Assembly (NCBI GenBank): GCA_031265595.1
Contig: JAISCM010000025.1
Location: forward strand, 1 to 13,784
Direction: 5' to 3'
DNA: 13,784 nt
Source of the DNA: Tannerellaceae bacterium
GTDB lineage: Bacteria; Bacteroidota; Bacteroidia; Bacteroidales; Tannerellaceae
The position numbers were made by a program, and so were the translations under genes. Every line of letters begins with the position of its first letter. Within the stretch, counting starts at the first letter, position 1. This document shows positions 1 to 7,684 of the stretch, one piece after another. Under the pieces are notes generated by a model. It saw only the letters and a list, made by a program, of their open reading frames with translations, made no database searches and was not told where the DNA came from.

Positions 1-216
1 CATTACGATGTAATATACAAAGCGCCCGAGTCGTGGAAATTACTGTACAAGGCCGGCAATGAATGGAAAGAGGTGAAGAATCCTTCTCCTTACGGAACAG
101 CCCTCGACCAGTATAACAAAGTAACCTTCGATCCGGTAACTACCACGGAATTAAAGCTGGTAGCCCGGCTATACAAAGGGTATTCGGGAGGAGTTATTGA
201 ATGGAAAGTAAATTAA
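1..216 (+). CDS. C-terminal end of a carbohydrate-active enzyme (partial)
   Basis: The frame is open from the first base and stops with TAA at 214-216, giving 71 visible residues (starting HYDVIYKAPE, ending GGVIEWKVN). The part seen is a beta-rich tail with KNPSPYGTALDQYNKVTFDP followed by a TTTELKLVARL strand. I recall this kind of tail from large Bacteroidetes glycoside hydrolases, including GH127/GH146-like arabinofuranosidases, where it forms an accessory sugar-binding-like beta-sandwich. No catalytic residues are visible, so the family cannot be fixed. Only 12 bases separate its stop from the next start, so the two genes are very likely cotranscribed as part of a polysaccharide-utilisation operon. 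Its role as a secreted plant-glycan enzyme is inferred from this neighbour and the tail alone. Confidence 0.75.
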   Translation, partial: HYDVIYKAPESWKLLYKAGNEWKEVKNPSPYGTALDQYNKVTFDPVTTTELKLVARLYKGYSGGVIEWKVN

Positions 217-228
217 TGAATAGATATA

Positions 229-2217
229 ATGAAAAAGATTGCAACCTTACTTCTTATTAGTGTATACAGCCTGGGCAATGCTCAGACGGAAAGTGGCGGG
301 TATCCCATTACCCCTGTGCCTTTTACTTCGGTGAAAGTGACCGACCATTTTTGGGGACAACGACTGAAAGCCAGCCGCGAAGTCACAATCCCGTTAGCAT
401 TCAGTAAATGCGAAGAGACCGGGCGGTATGAGAATTTTGTCAAAGCAGCCAATCCGAGTACGATATATAAGGTAGAAGGATATTCGTTCGACGATACGGA
501 TGTGTACAAAACGATTGAAGGGGCCAGCTACTCGATGCAGACCTATCCGGACAAGAAGCTGGCGGGATATATCGACAGTATCATTACGATTATGGCGGCA
601 GCGCAGGAGCCGGACGGCTATCTATATACCGCCCGTACGATGAATCCGCAGCATCCGCATGAATGGGCCGGCAGCAAACGTTGGGAGAAAGAAGAAGAAC
701 TGAGCCATGAGTTCTATAATTTAGGCCATCTGATAGAAGGCGCCATAGCCCATTATCAGGCAACCGGCAAAAGGAACTTCCTCGATATTGCCATTAAGTA
801 TGCCGATTGTGTGGAACGTGAAATAGGAGATAAGCCGGGGAAGCAGTTTTTTGTCCCCGGGCATCAGATAGCAGAGATGGCCCTCTCTAAATTATATTTG
901 GTCACGGGAGAGAAGAAATACCTTGCTTTGGCTAAGTTTTTCCTTGACAAACGCGGGTATACCGAAAGGAAAGATATATACAGCCAGGCGCATAAGCCGG
1001 TATTGGAGCAGGAAGAAGCCGTTGGCCATGCCGTGCGCGCCGCTTATATGTATTCGGGCATGGCGGATGTGGCGGCTTTAACGGGCGATACCGGTTATAT
1101 ACAGGCCATCGATACGATATGGGGCAACGTAGCCGCTAAAAAGCTGTATCTGACAGGAGGTATCGGCGCTACGAACCGGGGAGAAGCGTTTGGCGAAAAT
1201 TATGAATTGCCCAATAGATCTGCTTATTGCGAAACATGTGCAGCTATAGGGAATGTGTATTGGAATTACCGCCTGTTTCTTTTGCATGGAGCGTCTAAAT
1301 ACTATGATGTATTAGAACGTACCTTATATAATGGATTGATATCAGGCGTTTCGCTTGATGGAGGAGGGTTTTTCTATCCCAATCCCCTGGAGTCTGCGGG
1401 TCAGCATCAACGGCAGCCCTGGTTTGGTTGCGCTTGTTGCCCTTCCAATATCTGCCGTTTTATTCCTTCCCTGCCGGGCTATGTATATGCCGTAAAAGAG
1501 AAGGATATATATGTCAATCTTTTTATGAGCAATACGTCTGAGGTAGAAGTAGGAGGGAAGAAGGTAGCGCTCACCCAGTCTACAGAATATCCCTGGACGG
1601 GCGAGATTAAGATAGAAGTTACTCCCAAATCGAAACAACCGTTTACGCTGAAAATACGTATCCCCGGATGGGTGCGGAATGAAGTTGTCCCCGGCATCCT
1701 GTATACTTATTCCGATGATAAACAGCCGGGCTATACAATAAACGTGAATGGCTCGCCGGCCAGCGGCTCTTTGGATAAAGGCTATTTTGCTATCTCCCGC
1801 CAATGGAAAAAGGGCGATATAGTAACGATACATTTTGATATGGAACCCCGTACAGTGAAAGCCCATCCCGACGTACTGGCAGACAATGGGCGTGTAGCTG
1901 TAGAACGGGGGCCGGTTGTGTATTGCGCCGAGTGGCCAGACAACGACTTTAGCGTGTTGAGCGTATTTATGAATCGTAAACCGGCATTTACGGTAGAAGA
2001 CAAACCTGACTTACTGTATGGCATTCATCAGATCAAGACGGAGGCTCAGACATTGAGTTATGATGAAAAAGGACGTTTGCAGACGAAAGATGTAACCTTG
2101 TCGTTAATCCCTTATTACGCCTGGGCGCACCGGGGGAAAGGCGAAATGTCGGTTTGGTTGCCCCAGGAGGTAAACGCCGCACGCCCTACGCCTCAAAAAA
2201 CAGCGTCTGCCGATTAA
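229..2217 (+). CDS. Secreted GH127/GH146-type beta-L-arabinofuranosidase
   Basis: This 662-residue protein has a signal peptide (MKKIATLLLISVYSLGNAQ, cleavage probably after about residue 18-19), so it should act in the periplasm or at the surface. Residues 30-430 match the (alpha/alpha)6-barrel of DUF1680-type beta-L-arabinofuranosidases, with motifs such as AQEPDGYLYT (125-134) and GHLIEGAIAHY (166-176). The zinc-thiolate catalytic centre known from the family is visible: Glu335 and Cys337 in YCETCAAIGN, and Cys403-Cys404 in GCACCPSN, with Cys403 at the expected nucleophile position. A beta-sandwich region follows (about 430-650). It would release terminal beta-L-arabinofuranose from plant glycans such as arabinan side chains or glycoproteins. 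The upstream carbohydrate-active gene ends 12 bases before it. Class is confident; the split between GH127 and GH146 and the exact linkage are not resolved. Confidence 0.9.
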   Translation: MKKIATLLLISVYSLGNAQTESGGYPITPVPFTSVKVTDHFWGQRLKASREVTIPLAFSKCEETGRYENFVKAANPSTIYKVEGYSFDDTDVYKTIEGASYSMQTYPDKKLAGYIDSIITIMAAAQEPDGYLYTARTMNPQHPHEWAGSKRWEKEEELSHEFYNLGHLIEGAIAHYQATGKRNFLDIAIKYADCVEREIGDKPGKQFFVPGHQIAEMALSKLYLVTGEKKYLALAKFFLDKRGYTERKDIYSQAHKPVLEQEEAVGHAVRAAYMYSGMADVAALTGDTGYIQAIDTIWGNVAAKKLYLTGGIGATNRGEAFGENYELPNRSAYCETCAAIGNVYWNYRLFLLHGASKYYDVLERTLYNGLISGVSLDGGGFFYPNPLESAGQHQRQPWFGCACCPSNICRFIPSLPGYVYAVKEKDIYVNLFMSNTSEVEVGGKKVALTQSTEYPWTGEIKIEVTPKSKQPFTLKIRIPGWVRNEVVPGILYTYSDDKQPGYTINVNGSPASGSLDKGYFAISRQWKKGDIVTIHFDMEPRTVKAHPDVLADNGRVAVERGPVVYCAEWPDNDFSVLSVFMNRKPAFTVEDKPDLLYGIHQIKTEAQTLSYDEKGRLQTKDVTLSLIPYYAWAHRGKGEMSVWLPQEVNAARPTPQKTASAD

Positions 2218-2228
2218 AAAAAGGCTGA

Positions 2229-2308
2229 AAGCCGGCTGAAAGCTCCTGAAAGGTCATCTTTCAGTCTTACAATTTGTGAAACAAATCGTTACAAGCCGGC
2301 TGAAAGCT
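2229..2308 (+). repeat. 16-bp direct repeat pair with two small hairpins
   Basis: AAGCCGGCTGAAAGCT occurs at 2229-2244 and again at 2293-2308, 64 bp apart. The sub-word CTGAAAG occurs several more times nearby. Between the copies lie an inverted repeat CTGAAAG/CTTTCAG (2246-2252 and 2258-2264, loop of 5) and another, ATTTGT/ACAAAT (2272-2277 and 2281-2286, loop of 3). They start just after the arabinofuranosidase stop, so a transcript-end or mRNA-stability role is possible, but there is no T-tract after either hairpin. The whole 2218-2615 gap contains this block, a low-complexity stretch without a credible gene, the palindrome array at 2419-2534 and a promoter at 2568-2575. Confidence 0.7.
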
Positions 2309-2418
2309 GAAAGATAAAATGAAAAAGTACTTTAATAAGGTAGGATATGATACGAAAACAACGATTCCATCGGTAAGGGAACGGTATGGAAGAAGAAAAT
2401 CTACAGCCTGTGTTTCAG

Positions 2419-2534
2419 AAAAAAAGTCTTCGCGAAGTTATTTCCAAGTCTTCGCGAAGTCTTTAAAAAGTCTTCGCGAAGTTTTTATAAAGACTTCGCG
2501 AAGATTTGGTGAAGACTTCGCGAAGATTTTTTTT
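2419..2534. repeat. Array of five CTTCGCGAAG palindromes at exact 22-bp period
   Basis: The perfect 10-bp palindrome CTTCGCGAAG is present at 2428-2437, 2450-2459, 2472-2481, 2494-2503 and 2516-2525, so starts are exactly 22 bp apart. The 12-bp spacers are AT-rich and not conserved. The array is bounded by seven A (2419-2425) and eight T (2527-2534), making the whole block an approximate inverted repeat. Copies 3 and 4 form a 12-bp inverted repeat (2471-2482 and 2493-2504). Copies 4 and 5 can pair as a 10-bp stem with a 12-base loop followed by the T-tract, so the right edge looks like a factor-independent terminator, and by symmetry the left edge does so on the opposite strand. Alternatively, 22 bp is about two helical turns, which would place five dimeric binding sites on one DNA face upstream of the promoter at 2568. 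Function is unknown. Confidence 0.93.
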
Positions 2535-2567
2535 CTTCAGTACCGGACGGGGCTTACGTTTTTATAG

Positions 2568-2575
2568 TATCTTTG
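2568..2575 (+). promoter_or_regulatory. Bacteroidetes -7 box for the MscS-family gene
   Basis: TATCTTTG fits the Bacteroidetes sigma-ABfr -7 consensus TAnnTTTG and lies 40 bases before the ATG at 2616. I see no good TTTG-like -33 box at the usual 19-21 base spacing, so the promoter may be weak or need an activator. The last palindrome of the upstream array is centred 47.5 bp before this box. Confidence 0.6.
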
Positions 2576-2615
2576 TTCCCCTGATTCCGGCAATGGATTT
2601 AATTATCAAAAACAA

Positions 2616-3674
2616 ATGATCATGTTAGAGAAAGAATTTTTGGGAAATACCATAGAGAACTGGGGTATATCCCTCCTTTTTATTATAGGCGCTTATGTAA
2701 TCGTGACGCTTGTATCGTGGATAGGCAAAAAATACATCAGCCCTTTTACAAAAAGAACGGATAATAAGCTGGATGATATTATCTATAGTTCGGTAGCGCC
2801 GCCTCTTCTTTTTGCCATTATGTTAATGGGATTTTGGGTAGCCATTCACCGGCTGACTTGTCCGGATACGTTTATCAAGGCCGTTGACAGCGCCGGCAAG
2901 ATCCTGATCATCCTGAATGTTACCTGGCTTCTTGCCAAACTTATCACTCGCTTGCTTGAACAATACTGGGCCGGGAGCGCCGATAGCGTTCAGCAACATA
3001 AGATGTACCCCATCGTAAATCGCGCCGTTTTGGTTGTGGTGTGGATAATCGGCCTGGTGATGGCCCTGAGCAATGTGGGCGTTAATATCGGCGCATTACT
3101 CGGCACATTGGGTATTGGAGGTATAGCCTTTGCGTTGGCCGCCCAGGATACGGTAAAGAATATTTTCGGAGCGTTTACCATATTAACCGATAAACCGTTT
3201 AATATTGGCGACACGGTGCGTATCGACAGTTTTGAAGGGACAATCATAGATGTAGGGATCCGCAGTACAAAGATCATGGACTACGATAAAAGAGTGATTA
3301 CCATACCCAACTATAAAATAGCAGATGCGTTGATCATCAATATTTCGTCGGAAGACCCCTATAGGCGCGTCGTAATGAAAATCGGACTTACTTATGACAC
3401 TACGCCAGAAAAAATGCAGGAAGCAATGGCTTTATTGAAGTCTATGCCTTCGAGGATCCCTAATTTAAAGCGGGATGAGGTAGTTGTATACTTTTCCGAT
3501 TTTGGTGATTTTGCCCTGGGCATCACATTTATTTACTTTATTAAAAAGAGCGCAGGCGTTCAATTGGTGACATCCAACGTGAATATGGCAATATTGATCT
3601 CTTTCAATAAAGCCGGACTTAATTTTGCCTTCCCGTCTCAAACGTTATACATTGATCGTCCGGCTGTAAACTAA
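2616..3674 (+). CDS. MscS-family small-conductance mechanosensitive channel
   Basis: This 352-residue inner-membrane protein should act as a heptameric tension-gated pore that releases solutes on osmotic downshift. Hydrophobic segments are at about residues 17-36, 61-78, 95-113 and 135-152. They are followed by the glycine/alanine-rich pore helix and the family signature (GALLGTLGIGGIAFALAAQD, 159-178, then KPFNIGDTVRI, 193-203). The beta domain carries EGTIIDVGIRSTKI and ITIPNYKIADALI, and the C-terminus ends in the expected FNKAGLNFAFP...TLYI strand. Two extra N-terminal membrane segments compared with E. coli MscS are common in this family. ATG at 2616 is used; ATG at 2622, two codons on, is equally possible. 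It has its own -7 box and stands alone between the glycan operon and ileS. Family is very secure; paralogue name is not assigned. Confidence 0.95.
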   Translation: MIMLEKEFLGNTIENWGISLLFIIGAYVIVTLVSWIGKKYISPFTKRTDNKLDDIIYSSVAPPLLFAIMLMGFWVAIHRLTCPDTFIKAVDSAGKILIILNVTWLLAKLITRLLEQYWAGSADSVQQHKMYPIVNRAVLVVVWIIGLVMALSNVGVNIGALLGTLGIGGIAFALAAQDTVKNIFGAFTILTDKPFNIGDTVRIDSFEGTIIDVGIRSTKIMDYDKRVITIPNYKIADALIINISSEDPYRRVVMKIGLTYDTTPEKMQEAMALLKSMPSRIPNLKRDEVVVYFSDFGDFALGITFIYFIKKSAGVQLVTSNVNMAILISFNKAGLNFAFPSQTLYIDRPAVN

Positions 3675-3710
3675 TCTCGCCTTATTCGTGCCACGGAATA
3701 TTGATCATAG

Positions 3711-3742
3711 GTTGTAAGGTTTTAGGAAAAGCGTTATCTTTG
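3711..3742 (+). promoter_or_regulatory. Bacteroidetes promoter for ileS
   Basis: A -7 box TATCTTTG lies at 3735-3742, with a -33-like GTTG at 3711-3714 and a 20-base spacer, matching the Bacteroidetes layout. Transcription should begin near 3747-3750, giving a leader of about 25-28 bases to ATG 3775. The last base of the box is the first base of an upstream in-frame GTG, so that GTG cannot be the start on this transcript. Confidence 0.75.
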
Positions 3743-3774
3743 TGGCGATTTTTAAAAAGAACGATCAACGTGTT

Positions 3775-6700
3775 ATGAATAGAAAATTTGCTGAATATTC
3801 GAAATTTGACTTATCGGACGTCAACAAGAAGATGTTGAAGAAGTGGCAAGACGGCGATTTTTTTCGCAAAAGTCTTGAAATTCGCGAAGGCGCTCCCTCT
3901 TTCGTATTCTACGAAGGGCCCCCTTCGGCTAATGGTATGCCTGGTATTCATCACGTGATTGCCCGTTCGATCAAGGATATTTTCTGCCGATACAAAACGA
4001 TGAAGGGCTATTTGGTGAATCGCAAAGCAGGCTGGGATACGCATGGTTTGCCAGTAGAGCTGGGCGTAGAGAAAGACTTGGGCATTACCAAAGAAGACAT
4101 CGGGAAAAAGATTTCCGTAGCAGAGTATAATGCCGCCTGCCGTAAAGCAGTAATGAAATATACAAAGGAGTGGGAAGACTTAACGGATAAAATGGGATAT
4201 TGGGTAGATATGGAACACCCGTATATTACGTATGATAACCGTTACATCGAAACACTTTGGTTTTTACTGAAAGAATTGTATAAAAAAGGCTTGCTATATA
4301 AAGGCTATACCATTCAGCCTTATTCTCCCGCCGCAGGCACCGGCCTGAGCACACACGAATTAAACCAGCCGGGTACGTACAAGGATGTGAAAGATACCAC
4401 CTGTACGGCTCAGTTTAAGATCATTGATCCGAAGCCGGAGATGGCCGGACATGGCGATGCTTTCTTCCTGGCCTGGACAACTACTCCGTGGACACTGCCT
4501 TCTAATACGGCGCTTTGTGTGGGGCTTACTATCACCTACATTGCCATACAAACGTTTAATCCCTATACCGGCTACCCGGTGACAGTGATCTTAGCCAAAG
4601 ACTTGATGCCGGCTTATTTTAATCCGAAAGCAGCCGGCTTGGCCTTGTCTGATTATAAACAAGGGGATAAACTGGTTCCCTATAAAGTAGTTTCCGAATG
4701 GAAGGGTGCAGACCTGGTAGGTATCAGCTATGAACAATTAATCCCCTGGGTGAATCCGGGCGAAGGCGCCTTCCGTGTCGTATCGGGCGACTTTGTGACG
4801 ACGGAAGACGGTACCGGCATCGTGCATATTGCCCCTACCTTTGGGTCAGACGACGATAAGGTAGCCAAAGCGAATGGCGTACCGCCTCTGATGCTACTGG
4901 ATAAGGAAGGCAACCAACGCCCGATGGTTGATATGACAGGGAAGTACTATCTGCTGGAAGACTTAGCCCCGGAGTTTGTTCAAAACGATATGAATGCGGC
5001 GGACTATGACCCGTTTGCCGGTCGCTTTGTAAAGAACGCTTATGATCCAGGCCTGTCCGACGGTGATGAAACATTGGACGTTAGTATCTGCATGATGCTA
5101 AAAGCGCAAAACCGTGTATTCCGTATCGAAAAACAAGTACATACCTATCCGCACTGCTGGCGTACAGACAAACCAGTACTGTATTACCCGTTAGACAGTT
5201 GGTTTATCCGGACAACGGCCCACCGCGACCGTCTGATCGAATTGAATAACACCATCAACTGGAAGCCGCAAAGCACAGGAACGGGCCGCTTTGGCAAATG
5301 GCTTGAAAACTTACAAGACTGGAACCTGAGCCGTAGCCGTTATTGGGGAACCCCTTTACCTATCTGGCGCACAGAAGAAGGCGATGAAGAGATCTGTATT
5401 GGCTCGGTAGAAGAATTGTATACCGAAATAAAGAAAGCGATAAAAGCCGGTGTGATGGAAGAAAATCCGTTCAGGAACTTCAAGCCCGGTATCTATACGC
5501 AAGAGAATTATGACAAGATAGACCTGCATCGTCCGTATGTAGACGAGATAATCCTTGTTTCAAAAAGCGGAAAACCTATGAAGCGGGAAGCCGACCTGAT
5601 AGACGTTTGGTTTGATTCGGGTGCCATGCCGTATGCGCAGATACATTATCCGTTCGAGAATAAGGAGCTATTGGATAAAGGCGTCGTCTTCCCCGCCGAT
5701 TTTATTGCCGAAGGGGTAGACCAGACACGCGGCTGGTTCTTTACGCTTCATGCCATATCAACCATGGCATTTGATGCAGTTTCGTTTCAAACAGTCGTTT
5801 CAAACGGCTTGGTGCTGGATAAGAACGGAAACAAGATGTCGAAGCGCCTGGGTAATGGCGTCGATCCTTTTGAAACGATCGAGCAATATGGTTCCGACCC
5901 TTTGCGCTGGTATATGATAACCAATGCCTCGCCATGGGATAATCTGAAGTTTGATTCGGAAGGACTGGATGAGGTACGCCGTAAGTTCTTCGGGACACTC
6001 TATAATACGTATGCCTTCTTTGCCCTGTATGCAAATGTAGATAATTTTGATTATTCAGACCCGGATGTTCCTCACAACGAACGCCCGGAAATAGACCGGT
6101 GGATCCTTTCCCTCTTACATTCATTGATCAGGGAAGTAGACGTTCAATTGGCAAATTATGAACCTACCCGTGCCGGGCGCGCTATCTCGGAATTTGTAAA
6201 TGACAACCTGAGCAACTGGTATGTCCGTTTGAATCGCCGGCGTTTCTGGGGTGGGGGAATGACTGCCGATAAGCTGTCGGCCTATCAGGCGCTATATACC
6301 TGTCTGGAAACAGTTGCTAAACTAATGGCTCCGATAGCGCCCTTCTATGCCGATCAGTTATTTACCGATCTGATTGCCGTAACGAGGCGTGAAAAGGCAG
6401 AGTCTGTCCATTTATCAGACTTCCCGGTATACAATGAAACGTTCATTGATAACGATCTGGAAGAACGAATGAAGATGGCGCAGGATGTATCCTCTATGGT
6501 ACTTGCACTTCGGAGAAAGGTAAGTATCAAAGTACGGCAGCCCCTCCAGACCCTTATGATCCCGATACTGGACGCCCATCAGCAGGATGCCTTGGAGGCA
6601 GTGAAGAATCTTATTCTGAATGAGGTGAACGTAAAGGAGATGAAGTTTGTAGATAATTCGGCCGGTATACTGGTAAAGAAGGTAAAGCCGGACTTTAAGA

Positions 6701-7194
6701 AGTTAGGGCCCCGTTACGGTAAGATCATGAAACAATTGGCCGATGTTATTCAACACATGAGCCAGGACGACGTCATTGCTTTTGAATCGACCGGCGCGTT
6801 TACCTGTAGTATAGATGGAAAGGAAGCCGTTGTGGAACTGTCGGATGTAGAAATTATCTCGGAAGATATTCCCGACTGGCTGGTAGCGAATGAGGGAAAG
6901 CTAACCGTTGCCCTGGATATTACGATCACCGATGAGCTCCGAAAAGAAGGATTGGCGCGCGAGTTGGTCAATCGCATCCAGAACCTTCGTAAGAGCAATG
7001 GCTTGGATATAACAGATAAGATAAAGATACACATCTTGTCTACCCCTCAGATGGATGAAGCGATACATGATTATCATGATTATATAAAGAATCAGATATT
7101 GGCCGTATCATTGAAGACAGTAGATATTCTGAGCGATGCTACCGTGCTGGAGTTCGACGATTTTCATTTATCTATCCGTATTGATAAGGTATGA
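3775..7194 (+). CDS. ileS: Isoleucine--tRNA ligase (IleRS, type-2-like)
   Basis: This 1139-residue cytoplasmic class Ia synthetase charges tRNA-Ile with isoleucine. The N-terminal catalytic part has YEGPPSANGMPGIHH (residues 46-60). The HIGH-equivalent reads Gly57-Ile-His-His60 rather than H-x-G-H. The CP1 editing domain follows, with the threonine-rich WTTTPWTLPSN near 234 and DGTGIVHIAPTFGSDD from about 345. DVWFDSG starts at 610 and the KMSKR loop is 687-691. The anticodon-binding domain contains NWYVRLNRRRFW from 814, and a long C-terminal extension follows. The length and GxHH signature fit the eukaryote-like IleRS2 branch. ATG 3775 (MNRKFAEYSKFDLS) is chosen because the longer frame starts at GTG 3742, on the last base of the -7 box, and because homologues I recall start with a similar MxxKFAEY sequence. 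Identity is secure; subtype is inferred. Confidence 0.97.
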   Translation: MNRKFAEYSKFDLSDVNKKMLKKWQDGDFFRKSLEIREGAPSFVFYEGPPSANGMPGIHHVIARSIKDIFCRYKTMKGYLVNRKAGWDTHGLPVELGVEKDLGITKEDIGKKISVAEYNAACRKAVMKYTKEWEDLTDKMGYWVDMEHPYITYDNRYIETLWFLLKELYKKGLLYKGYTIQPYSPAAGTGLSTHELNQPGTYKDVKDTTCTAQFKIIDPKPEMAGHGDAFFLAWTTTPWTLPSNTALCVGLTITYIAIQTFNPYTGYPVTVILAKDLMPAYFNPKAAGLALSDYKQGDKLVPYKVVSEWKGADLVGISYEQLIPWVNPGEGAFRVVSGDFVTTEDGTGIVHIAPTFGSDDDKVAKANGVPPLMLLDKEGNQRPMVDMTGKYYLLEDLAPEFVQNDMNAADYDPFAGRFVKNAYDPGLSDGDETLDVSICMMLKAQNRVFRIEKQVHTYPHCWRTDKPVLYYPLDSWFIRTTAHRDRLIELNNTINWKPQSTGTGRFGKWLENLQDWNLSRSRYWGTPLPIWRTEEGDEEICIGSVEELYTEIKKAIKAGVMEENPFRNFKPGIYTQENYDKIDLHRPYVDEIILVSKSGKPMKREADLIDVWFDSGAMPYAQIHYPFENKELLDKGVVFPADFIAEGVDQTRGWFFTLHAISTMAFDAVSFQTVVSNGLVLDKNGNKMSKRLGNGVDPFETIEQYGSDPLRWYMITNASPWDNLKFDSEGLDEVRRKFFGTLYNTYAFFALYANVDNFDYSDPDVPHNERPEIDRWILSLLHSLIREVDVQLANYEPTRAGRAISEFVNDNLSNWYVRLNRRRFWGGGMTADKLSAYQALYTCLETVAKLMAPIAPFYADQLFTDLIAVTRREKAESVHLSDFPVYNETFIDNDLEERMKMAQDVSSMVLALRRKVSIKVRQPLQTLMIPILDAHQQDALEAVKNLILNEVNVKEMKFVDNSAGILVKKVKPDFKKLGPRYGKIMKQLADVIQHMSQDDVIAFESTGAFTCSIDGKEAVVELSDVEIISEDIPDWLVANEGKLTVALDITITDELRKEGLARELVNRIQNLRKSNGLDITDKIKIHILSTPQMDEAIHDYHDYIKNQILAVSLKTVDILSDATVLEFDDFHLSIRIDKV

Positions 7195-7215
7195 TGTATT
7201 TAAAAAAGGCTAACT

Positions 7216-7246
7216 CTTGTATCGTAAAGAATAATATGTATATTTG
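7216..7246 (+). promoter_or_regulatory. Promoter for the dksA-like/lspA operon
   Basis: A -7 box TATATTTG is at 7239-7246, with a -33-like CTTG at 7216-7219 and a 19-base spacer. The predicted leader to ATG 7304 is about 50 bases and contains a weak inverted repeat AAAGCT/AGCTTT (7248-7253 and 7264-7269). It would allow the dksA-like gene, lspA and the DUF4296 gene to be transcribed separately from ileS, which ends at 7194. Confidence 0.65.
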
Positions 7247-7303
7247 GAAAGCTTAAAATAGCGAGCTTTAATTATAATAATGTAAGAACAAATTTATTGG
7301 ATC

Positions 7304-7684
7304 ATGGCGGAAAAAACAAAATATTCGGACGCTGAACTCGAAGAGTTTCGCGCCATAATAATGGAGAAGTTGGAGAAAGCCAAAAAAGATTATGACCTAC
7401 TGAGGGCAGGCGTTACGAACTCCGACGGAAATGATGTATCCGACACCTCTCCAACGTTCAAAGTATTGGAAGAAGGCGCTGCCACGCTGTCGAAAGAAGA
7501 AGCTGGCCGTCTGGCCCAACGCCAGATGAAGTTTATACAGAATTTACAAGCGGCATTGATCCGTATAGAAAATAAAACATACGGCATTTGTCGCGAGACA
7601 GGTAAATTAATCCCCAAGGAAAGGCTTCGCGCCGTACCGCATGCTACATTAAGTATTGAAGCTAAACAGGGAGGCGCTAAGTAA
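7304..7684 (+). CDS. TraR/DksA-family regulator with a degraded zinc finger
   Basis: This 126-residue protein has the DksA layout: an N-terminal coiled coil (about 8-36 and 53-90) with an acidic tip, then the globular C-terminal motif YGICRETGKLIPKERLRAVP (93-112). DksA proteins act in the secondary channel of RNA polymerase, often with ppGpp, to tune initiation, notably at ribosomal promoters. The tip has Asp44-x-x-Asp47-x-Ser49, close to the DxxDxA motif of E. coli DksA. Only Cys96 of the usual four zinc cysteines remains; the others are replaced, as in GICRET and ATLSIEAK, so it probably folds without zinc. Homologues next to lspA in Bacteroidetes are, as I recall, similar. The stop directly abuts the lspA ATG, implying translational coupling. 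Family is secure; equivalence to DksA is inferred. Confidence 0.92.
   Translation: MAEKTKYSDAELEEFRAIIMEKLEKAKKDYDLLRAGVTNSDGNDVSDTSPTFKVLEEGAATLSKEEAGRLAQRQMKFIQNLQAALIRIENKTYGICRETGKLIPKERLRAVPHATLSIEAKQGGAK

Noticed and set aside
1342..1866. A 174-codon minus-strand ORF inside the GH127 gene
   Set aside because: It lies wholly antisense to a gene with clear family motifs, shows no recognisable domain, and has composition typical of a shadow frame. Other antisense frames, such as those within ftsY (12531-13025 and 13053-13520), were set aside for the same reason.
2319..2567. An 82-codon + strand ORF (MKKYFNKVGYDTK...) across the palindrome array
   Set aside because: Half of it is the 22-bp palindrome array read in rotating frames, giving a spurious SLREVF/SRRFGEDF-like pattern. 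It has no clear ribosome site and it runs up to the -7 box. It is best seen as a by-product of the repeat.
3868..3890. A CTTGAAATTCGCGAAGG stretch in ileS resembling array 1
   Set aside because: It is a single imperfect match (TTCGCGAA) inside coding sequence with no 22-bp neighbours, and codons for Glu-Ile-Arg-Glu explain it.
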